From an uncultured Cellulophaga sp. (lineage in GTDB: Bacteria > Bacteroidota > Bacteroidia > Flavobacteriales > Flavobacteriaceae): a DNA stretch of 50,077 nt. The position numbers and the translations under genes were made by a program. Below the pieces are notes generated by a model. That model had not been told where the DNA came from, ran no database searches, and saw only the letters and a program-made list of their open reading frames with translations. Positions 44,598 to 50,077 of the stretch are shown here, in pieces (position 1 is the stretch's first letter; each line of letters opens with the position of its first letter). Location: contig CANLIE010000024.1 of the NCBI GenBank assembly GCA_947491225.1, positions 1 to 50,077 of the forward strand, read 5' to 3'.

Positions 44598-45465
44598 TTT
44601 TTTCTACGTATTCTATGATTTCCTTGGCAATATTTACACCAGTTGCTTTTTCTATACCTTTTAATCCTGGAGAAGCATTAACCTCTATAAGTAATGGTCC
44701 TTTACTAGACCGTATTAGGTCTACACCGGCTACACCTAAATCTAAATACTTTACTGCCTTGAGTGCAATTTTGCGTTCATAAGGCGTTGGATTTATGACA
44801 GAAGTACTTGCTCCTTTATGCACATTGGATCTAAACTCGCCAGCTTCACTGATTCTTTTCATACTGGCAACAATTTTGTTACCAACCACAAAAATTCTTA
44901 TGTCTTCTCCGTTAGATTCTTGTATAAATTTTTGAATTAAAATACTAGTGTCCATTTTGTACAATGTATCTATAATAGATTTTGCAGATTTTTTTGTTTC
45001 AGCTAAAATTACACCAGAGCCATGTGTACCTTCTTGTAGTTTAATGATAACAGGTGTGCCTCCTAAGATTTTAATCTGAGATTCTATATTGTTGGGGTTA
45101 ATAGAAAAAAGGGTCTCTGGTATAGGAATACCTTTTCTTGCCAGTATTTGTAAAGCTCTAACCTTATTTCTTGCTCTGGTTATACTTATAGATTTTGCAG
45201 TACAAAAAACACCATTCATTTCAAACTCTTTTACAATGGCAGCTCCGTGTTTTGTTACCTTGGACCCTATTCTTGGTATAATAGCATCAAACTCATTGGT
45301 AACATCTTCTTCCCTGAGGTATATTTTTGGTTTTCCAGACCCTAACTTTACTGAGCATTTAGTATGGTCTATTAATTCTATATAGTGTCCACGTTTTTCT
45401 GCTTCTTCAGCAATTCTTCTGGTAGAATAAACTCCCATACTAACAGATAGTAGGCCAATATCCAT
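44575..45465 (-). CDS. rimK: RimK-type ATP-grasp ligase (ribosomal protein S6-L-glutamate ligase family)
   Basis: The protein has 296 residues with the ATP-grasp fold. It starts MDIGLLSVSMGVYSTRRIAE, with PVIIKLQEGTHGSGVILAET (nucleotide loop), FIQESNGEDIRIFVVGNKIV, MKRISEAGEFRSNVHKGAST and LLIEVNASPGLKGIEKATGV. All are RimK hallmarks. The classical enzyme adds glutamate residues to the C-terminus of S6. The tight overlap with an aspartoacylase-family hydrolase is seen in Bacteroidota and suggests a make-and-trim pair. The target here is not proved. Confidence 0.93.
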   Translation of the reverse strand: MDIGLLSVSMGVYSTRRIAEEAEKRGHYIELIDHTKCSVKLGSGKPKIYLREEDVTNEFDAIIPRIGSKVTKHGAAIVKEFEMNGVFCTAKSISITRARNKVRALQILARKGIPIPETLFSINPNNIESQIKILGGTPVIIKLQEGTHGSGVILAETKKSAKSIIDTLYKMDTSILIQKFIQESNGEDIRIFVVGNKIVASMKRISEAGEFRSNVHKGASTSVINPTPYERKIALKAVKYLDLGVAGVDLIRSSKGPLLIEVNASPGLKGIEKATGVNIAKEIIEYVEKNAFRRKK

Positions 45466-45500
45466 TTTTTCTTGTTTTTCAATTAGTGTCTAATATCGTT

Positions 45501-45508
45501 CAAAAATA
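45501..45508 (-). promoter_or_regulatory. Probable -7 box of rimK
   Basis: On the minus strand tatttttg fits TAnnTTTG, 35 bp before the ATG at 45465. No -33 TTG at normal spacing is clear. Confidence 0.4.
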
Positions 45509-45581
45509 ACAATTAGCATACCAAGGAAATAAGTTTCTTTAAAATTATTCTAAATATGGTACATAATACAAGCAAAGTTTG

Positions 45582-45609
45582 TTGTTAACTTGAAGGAGTC
45601 GTAAATTTG
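45582..45609 (+). promoter_or_regulatory. Promoter of the sdh operon
   Basis: ttg at 45582-45584, a 17-bp spacer, and taaatttg at 45602-45609 fit the Bacteroidota TTG/TAnnTTTG promoter. It lies 19 bp before the sdhC ATG. Confidence 0.75.
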
Positions 45610-45628
45610 TAATCAAAACTAACAACAA

Positions 45629-46288
45629 ATGAGCGGATTTTTTAAATCTTCGATTGGTAGAAAGTATGCTATGGCGCTTTCTGCTTTCTTTTTAATGTTT
45701 TTCCTTTTACAACACTTTGCAATTAATATTCTATCCGTCTTTAATGGGGAAGCCTTTAATGAGGTGTCATATTTTATGGGAACAAATCCATTAGTGCAAT
45801 ATATATTGCAGCCAGTATTATTATTTGGTGTAATTTATCATTTTGTAATGGGCTTTATCTTAGAAGTGAAGAACAGAAATGCAAGAGTAGTAAAATATGC
45901 TAAAAATAATGGAGCTGCAAACTCTAGCTGGATGAGTAGAAATATGATTTGGAGTGGCTTGGCAATTTTAGGTTTTATGGTTTTTCATTTTAATGATTTC
46001 TGGGTTCCAGAAATCGTTGATAAGTTTATTGAGGGAAATAGTCAAGTGGGTAAAGATTACTTACACCATGTGGTAGTAATGTTTGAAAACCCAATACGTG
46101 TTGGTGTATATGTTTTGGCTTTTGTTTTCTTATCATTGCATTTGCTACACGGTTTCAACTCAGCTTTTCAATCGGTTGGAGCCAATAACAAATATACAAG
46201 AGGTTTAAAAGGATTTGGAAAAGCGTACGCTATTTTAATTCCGTTAGGGTTTATTTTTATTGCCCTTTTCCATCATTTTAATCATTAA
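45629..46288 (+). CDS. sdhC: Succinate dehydrogenase cytochrome b subunit
   Basis: The protein has 219 residues with five membrane helices, the single large di-heme anchor (type B) typical of Bacteroidota. It starts MSGFFKSSIGRKYAMALSAF. Histidines in helices (FLLQHFAINIL, YHFVMGF, FMVFHFNDFW, FLSLHLLHGFNSAFQS) are the expected heme ligands. It anchors SdhAB and reduces quinone. The promoter is just upstream; sdhA begins 12 bp later. Confidence 0.93.
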   Translation: MSGFFKSSIGRKYAMALSAFFLMFFLLQHFAINILSVFNGEAFNEVSYFMGTNPLVQYILQPVLLFGVIYHFVMGFILEVKNRNARVVKYAKNNGAANSSWMSRNMIWSGLAILGFMVFHFNDFWVPEIVDKFIEGNSQVGKDYLHHVVVMFENPIRVGVYVLAFVFLSLHLLHGFNSAFQSVGANNKYTRGLKGFGKAYAILIPLGFIFIALFHHFNH

Positions 46289-46300
46289 TATTATAGTACT

Positions 46301-48316
46301 ATGTCTGTATTAGATTCTAAAGTACCTAAAGGGCCACTTAAAGATAAATGGGTCGATTATAAAAACCATATAGATTTGGTTAACCCAGCAAACAAGCGTA
46401 ACATAGATGTTATTGTTGTTGGTACTGGTTTAGCTGGAGGTTCTGCAGCTGCAACTCTGGCAGAGTTGGGCTACAATGTCAAGGCTTTTTGTTATCAAGA
46501 TTCACCACGTAGGGCTCACTCTATTGCGGCTCAAGGTGGTATAAATGCTGCAAAAAATTACCAAGGTGATGGAGATTCTACCTATCGCTTATTTTATGAT
46601 ACTATAAAAGGTGGAGATTACCGCTCTCGTGAAGCCAATGTATATCGTTTAGCTGAGGTTTCTGCAAACATTATAGATCAATGTGTGGCTCAAGGGGTTC
46701 CTTTTGCTCGTGATTATGGTGGATTATTGGATAACCGTTCTTTTGGTGGGGTATTGGTATCTCGTACATTTTATGCAAAGGGACAAACAGGTCAGCAATT
46801 ATTGCTTGGAGCATATTCTGCAATGAACAGACAAATTGCTCGTGGTAAAATTACAATGCACAATCGTCATGAAATGCTAGATGTTGTTAAGGTTGATGGC
46901 AAGGCACGTGGTATTATTGCTCGTAATTTAATTACAGGAGAAATAGAAAGGCATTCAGCACATGCTGTTGTTATAGCATCTGGTGGGTACGGTAACGTAT
47001 ATTTCTTATCTACTAATGCAATGGGGTCTAATGCTACTGCTGCTTGGAAAATACATAAAAAAGGAGCATTCTTTGCTAACCCTTGTTATACTCAAATTCA
47101 CCCAACATGTATTCCGCGTTCAGGAGATTATCAATCTAAATTAACACTAATGTCAGAATCCTTACGTAATGATGGTCGTATTTGGGTTCCTAAGAATATT
47201 GAAGATGTAATGGCAATTCGTGAAGGTCGTAAGAAACCAACAGATTTGTCTGAGGATGAAAGAGATTACTACTTAGAAAGAAGATACCCTGCATTTGGTA
47301 ACTTAGTACCGCGTGATGTTGCTTCTAGAGCAGCAAAAGAGCGTTGTGATGCTGGTTATGGTGTTAATGCAACTGGTGAGGCTGTTTATTTAGATTTTGC
47401 TTCTGCAATACAACGTTACGGTAAAGAGCAAGCTAAGATTCATAATATCGCAAATGCTTCTGCAGATAAAATATATGAATTAGGTGCTGCCATTGTGAAA
47501 GCAAAATATGGTAACCTTTTTCAAATGTACGAGAAAATTGTAGATCAAGATCCATACAAAACACCAATGATGATTTACCCTGCAGTACACTATACAATGG
47601 GTGGCGTATGGGTAGATTATAACTTAATGACTACTGTAGATGGCTTGTACTGTATTGGTGAAGCCAATTTCTCTGATCACGGAGCAAACAGGCTAGGAGC
47701 TTCTGCATTAATGCAAGGTTTAGCTGATGGATATTTTGTGTTGCCTTATACAATTGGGGATTACTTATCTAACGAAATTAGAACAGGAAAAATCCCTACG
47801 GATACACCTGAGTTTGATGCAGCCGAGAAAGAAGTAACTGATAAAATAGATTTCTTTATAAACAACAAAGGATCTCACTCTGTAGATTATTACCATAAGA
47901 AATTAGGTAAGATTATGTGGGATAAATGTGGAATGTCTCGTAACGCTCAGGGCTTAAAAGAAGCAATGGTAGAAATTAAGTCTTTACGTGAAGATTTCTA
48001 TAAAAACGTTAGTGTTCCTGGTCTTGCAAACGAATTGAATAGCGAACTTGAAAAAGCAGGTCGTGTAGCAGATTTCTTAGAATTAGGAGAACTTTTTGCT
48101 AAAGATGCTTTGGAAAGAGAAGAATCTTGTGGAGGTCACTTTAGAGAAGAATCTGTAGAGTTAGATGGAGAACAAGAAGGAGAAGCTAAGCGTAACGATA
48201 AAGATTTTGCTTATGTTTCTGCTTGGGAGTATAAAGGAGAACCTAGTGCTGCTATTTTACATAAAGAGCAGTTAGAATTTAACGAAATTGAATTAAAACA
48301 ACGTTCATATAAATAA
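46301..48316 (+). CDS. sdhA: Succinate dehydrogenase flavoprotein subunit
   Basis: The protein has 671 residues. The FAD dinucleotide motif [20 protein letters not shown] is at about 38-57. The covalent-FAD histidine is H73 in [14 protein letters not shown]. Substrate-site residues are in [16 protein letters not shown] and [12 protein letters not shown]. Length and the C-terminal helical domain fit the Bacteroidota/type B form. It oxidises succinate to fumarate in the TCA cycle. Confidence 0.97.
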   Translation: MSVLDSKVPKGPLKDKWVDYKNHIDLVNPANKRNIDVIVVGTGLAGGSAAATLAELGYNVKAFCYQDSPRRAHSIAAQGGINAAKNYQGDGDSTYRLFYDTIKGGDYRSREANVYRLAEVSANIIDQCVAQGVPFARDYGGLLDNRSFGGVLVSRTFYAKGQTGQQLLLGAYSAMNRQIARGKITMHNRHEMLDVVKVDGKARGIIARNLITGEIERHSAHAVVIASGGYGNVYFLSTNAMGSNATAAWKIHKKGAFFANPCYTQIHPTCIPRSGDYQSKLTLMSESLRNDGRIWVPKNIEDVMAIREGRKKPTDLSEDERDYYLERRYPAFGNLVPRDVASRAAKERCDAGYGVNATGEAVYLDFASAIQRYGKEQAKIHNIANASADKIYELGAAIVKAKYGNLFQMYEKIVDQDPYKTPMMIYPAVHYTMGGVWVDYNLMTTVDGLYCIGEANFSDHGANRLGASALMQGLADGYFVLPYTIGDYLSNEIRTGKIPTDTPEFDAAEKEVTDKIDFFINNKGSHSVDYYHKKLGKIMWDKCGMSRNAQGLKEAMVEIKSLREDFYKNVSVPGLANELNSELEKAGRVADFLELGELFAKDALEREESCGGHFREESVELDGEQEGEAKRNDKDFAYVSAWEYKGEPSAAILHKEQLEFNEIELKQRSYK

Positions 48317-48333
48317 ATTAAGGGAAGAAATGT

Positions 48334-48737
48334 TAGCGAATAGCGAATTGTGAGTAGTATAAAATCATACAAAGAGTTACTGGTTTGGCAAAAGGCTATG
48401 ACGCTAGTGACTTTGGTTTATGAATTAACAAAAGCGTTTCCTGATGATGAAAAATTTGGTTTAACCAGTCAAATCAAATGAGAAAATCTTCTGTTTATGT
48501 TCCTTCAAATATTGCAAAAGGTTGGGGGAGATTATCTCGGAAAAATTAGATTCAATTTTTAAGGATTTCAAGAGGTTCTTTGTATGAATTGGAAACACAA
48601 ATAAATAATAGCAAAACAGTTAAACTATATAAATGATAGCGAATTGATAGAAAGTTTGATTATTGAGGTTAGTAAAATGCTAAACTCTTTAATACGAAAA
48701 CTAGAAGAAAAAAAGTAGAACTCTTCGCTTTTCGCTA
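48334..48737. mobile_element. Four-helix-bundle (IVS-type) element flanked by 14-bp inverted repeats, inside the sdh operon
   Basis: tagcgaatagcgaa (48334-48347) and ttcgcttttcgcta (48724-48737) are inverted repeats matching at 13 of 14 positions. They bracket a decayed gene of the 23S rRNA intervening-sequence protein family. The element sits between sdhA and sdhB, which are separated by only ~12 bp-scale gaps elsewhere in the operon. No target duplication was identified. Confidence 0.65.
48350..48718 (+). pseudogene. Four-helix-bundle protein (S23/IVP family), decayed
   Basis: From GTG 48350 it reads SSIKSYKELLVWQKAMTLVT, then TKAFPDDEKFGLTSQIK and a TGA at about 48479. In another frame follow RKSSVYVPSNIAKGWGRLSR, a TAG, then QFLRISRGSLYELETQINN. 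A third frame gives ELIESLIIEVSKMLNSLIRK and TAG 48716-48718. The order (LxVWQKAM, PSNIA.GWGR, ISRGSLYELETQ, final helix) is exactly that of the family, so it is a recent but dead copy. Stops and frame changes exclude function. Confidence 0.88.
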
Positions 48738-48759
48738 ATCACTAAATACTTAAATAGTT

Positions 48760-49506
48760 ATGAATCTTACATTAAAAATTTGGCGTCAAAAAGATGCTCA
48801 GTCGAAGGGTAAAATGGTCGATTATAAAGTGACTGAAATTTCAGAGCATATGTCTTTCTTAGAAATGATGGATGTTTTAAATGAACAGTTAATTAATGCT
48901 GGTGAAGAACCAATAGCTTTTGATCATGATTGTCGTGAAGGTATATGTGGTATGTGTTCTATGTATATTAATGGTGAGGCACACGGTCCAGACAGAGGCA
49001 TAACTACATGTCAATTACATATGCGTATGTTTAAGGATGGAGACACTATTACAATAGAGCCATTTAGAGCTAAAGCTTTCCCTGTATTAAAAGATTTAGT
49101 AGTAGATCGTAGTTCTTTTGACCGTATACAACACGCTGGGGGTTACATTTCTGTAAATACTTCTGGTAATACTCAAGATGCTAATGCCATTCCTATTTCT
49201 AAACATGCAGCAGATGAAGCTATGGATGCAGCAACTTGTATTGGTTGCGGAGCTTGTGTGGCTAGTTGTAAAAATTCTTCTGCTATGTTGTTTGTAGGTG
49301 CTAAAGTATCTCAATATGCATTATTACCTCAAGGACAAGTAGAAGCTACAGACCGTGTAAAAAATATGGTTGCACAAATGGATTTGGAAGGTTTTGGTAA
49401 CTGTACAAATACAGGTGCTTGTGAGGTAGAATGTCCTAAAGGAATTTCTTTAGAGAATATTGCACGTATGAATAGAGAATTCTTAAGCGCCAATATTAAA
49501 GGGTAA
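48760..49506 (+). CDS. sdhB: Succinate dehydrogenase iron-sulfur subunit
   Basis: The protein has 248 residues. The plant-type 2Fe-2S domain has CREGICGMC (C58, C63, C66) and C84. The C-terminal bacterial ferredoxin part has [13 protein letters not shown] and [15 protein letters not shown], giving one 4Fe-4S and one 3Fe-4S cluster. It passes electrons from SdhA to SdhC. Insertion of the IVS-type element leaves it 443 bp from sdhA; no new -7 box is evident upstream. Confidence 0.97.
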   Translation: MNLTLKIWRQKDAQSKGKMVDYKVTEISEHMSFLEMMDVLNEQLINAGEEPIAFDHDCREGICGMCSMYINGEAHGPDRGITTCQLHMRMFKDGDTITIEPFRAKAFPVLKDLVVDRSSFDRIQHAGGYISVNTSGNTQDANAIPISKHAADEAMDAATCIGCGACVASCKNSSAMLFVGAKVSQYALLPQGQVEATDRVKNMVAQMDLEGFGNCTNTGACEVECPKGISLENIARMNREFLSANIKG

Positions 49507-49523
49507 TAACTTTTACTTACAAT

Positions 49524-49563
49524 AAAAAAGGCTCAAATTTCATATAGAGATTTGAGCCTTTTT
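49524..49563 (+). terminator. Terminator of the sdh operon
   Basis: aaaaaggctcaaat (49525-49538) pairs with atttgagccttttt (49550-49563) around an 11-base loop. It lies 18 bp past sdhB. Confidence 0.9.
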
Positions 49564-49565
49564 AT

Positions 49566-49585
49566 AAATTAAGACGTCTTAATTT
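49566..49585. repeat. 20-bp perfect palindrome beside the IS end
   Basis: aaattaagac is followed directly by its reverse complement gtcttaattt. It lies just after the sdh terminator and 7 bp before the IS terminal repeat. It could be a protein-binding site or part of an insertion hotspot. Confidence 0.6.
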
Positions 49586-49591
49586 GTTATC

Positions 49592-50000
49592 TTAACGTGA
49601 GTTCGATTTAAGCTATTGCGATATTAGGCAAAAATCTTTGAATTTTAATACTTGGTTTTGCATCTAAAAAAGAATAAGCTGTTAAACCAGCAACTAAGTT
49701 TCCTATAAAATTATCAAAAGAACGATGTCTAGTGTGCTCAATTTGACAAATATTTTTCAATACATCGTTTACAGATTCTATAATTGCTCTTTTTCTTAGA
49801 TAAACTTTATCCATAAATTCTAGAGATTTCTTTTTCATATTCTTTCTTACCTTGGTCACTAAATGGATACCATCTACAAATAGTTTGTCAAATAAATCTT
49901 TGCCTAAATACCCTTTGTCTCCATATATCTTTCCAAATATTTTATCGTGAAAATTTTTGTTTTTCAACGGATATCTATCATCTGTATTGGCTTTAGTGAT
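49592..50000 (-). mobile_element. IS982-family insertion sequence, truncated at 50000
   Basis: One end is the terminal repeat ttaacgtgagttcga (49592-49606). The transposase C-terminus reads inward from 49608 on the minus strand. At 50000 the same 15-bp terminal repeat reappears in the same direction, and the transposase frame loses its conserved upstream part there. So this copy is broken by the start of another copy. Confidence 0.75.
49608..50000 (-). pseudogene. IS982 transposase, C-terminal part only
   Basis: The frame reads, from about 50000, TKANTDDRYPLKNKNFHDKI, then FGKIYGDKGYLGKDLFDKLF, GIHLVTKVRKNMKKK, LRKRAIIESVNDVLKNICQ and IEHTRHRSFDNFIGNLVAGL to the stop at 49608. These are the IS982 DDE-domain blocks with GDKGY, the LVTKVRKNMK strand and the E of RKRAIIE. 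The N-terminal half, including the first catalytic Asp, is absent, so no active transposase is made. A TTG at 49967 is not a real start. Confidence 0.85.
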
Positions 50001-50077
50001 TAACGTGAGTTCGACGTAAAAAGTGAATATTTTTCATGGAAAAAAGCAGAAAATTTAGTAAATTAAAGTTCTGATTT
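50000..50077 (+). mobile_element. Start of a second IS982-type copy (runs off the right edge)
   Basis: It begins with ttaacgtgagttcga, identical to the end at 49592, and continues cgtaaaaagtgaatattttt and onward. It does not show the transposase 3' end next to the repeat, so its transposase probably reads on the plus strand beyond the window. Confidence 0.55.

Noticed and set aside
49608-49967. Complete small transposase gene
   Set aside because: Length and motifs show only the C-terminal half of an IS982 transposase; the TTG is internal.

Overview
The window looks like a chromosomal piece of a marine-type flavobacterium (Bacteroidota, Flavobacteriaceae). The DNA is AT-rich. Several promoters match the Bacteroidota -7 box TAnnTTTG. 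The gene set includes lineage-restricted families (SprE/PorW of the type IX secretion and gliding system, DUF6341/DUF6427, DUF4254, DUF5687, DUF6168) and an ATP synthase operon lacking beta and epsilon, which this phylum usually encodes elsewhere. The genus cannot be named from the sequence. I saw no rRNA, tRNA or CRISPR array.

Layout. 1-2800 is an accessory island, all on the minus strand: immunity-like genes, decayed toxin-like fragments and two copies of a 37-bp repeat that marks cassette boundaries. 2925-4099 is a ten-copy, ~123-126 bp tandem array with a period-three higher-order pattern; it ends at a plus-strand terminator with no plus-strand gene before it. 4191-8438 holds purD, a small membrane protein, DUF6427, DUF4254 and a family 9 glycosyltransferase. 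8684-10945 is an arsenosugar-type locus (TIGR04282 transferase, AhpD-like protein, ArsS radical SAM). 11000-12316 is a graveyard: a GNAT gene with two nonsense codons and a dinD remnant with an internal deletion and a frameshift. 12361-13410 is a PaaE-like 2Fe-2S flavin reductase, followed by a 36-bp perfect palindrome. 13764-17780 is a PadR-controlled ABC exporter module. 17956-20927 is sprE plus a bactofilin. 21181-26973 is atpZ-DUF6168-atpB-E-F-H-A-G.

27595-35271 carries a lipoprotein, a Wzx-type flippase, dut, an OmpA-family protein, an Xaa-Pro aminopeptidase, an M28 peptidase and a lipoprotein cyclophilin. 35338-38691 has a frameshifted glycine-rich membrane protein gene and a large Asp-box beta-propeller protein. 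38824-43212 has an outer-membrane protein, a di-heme cytochrome c peroxidase with an imelysin-like N-terminus, and a PhoX-like lipoprotein. 43620-45465 is rimK overlapped by an aspartoacylase-family gene. 45629-49506 is sdhCAB, with a decayed four-helix-bundle (23S intervening-sequence protein family) element between sdhA and sdhB. The right edge has an IS982-family element apparently interrupted by a second copy.

Most of the window is core metabolism: purine synthesis, oxidative phosphorylation (succinate dehydrogenase and ATP synthase) and envelope biogenesis. The unusual material lies at the left edge (toxin/immunity cassettes and tandem array), in the decayed 11-12.3 kb segment, and in small elements inserted beside the sdh genes.
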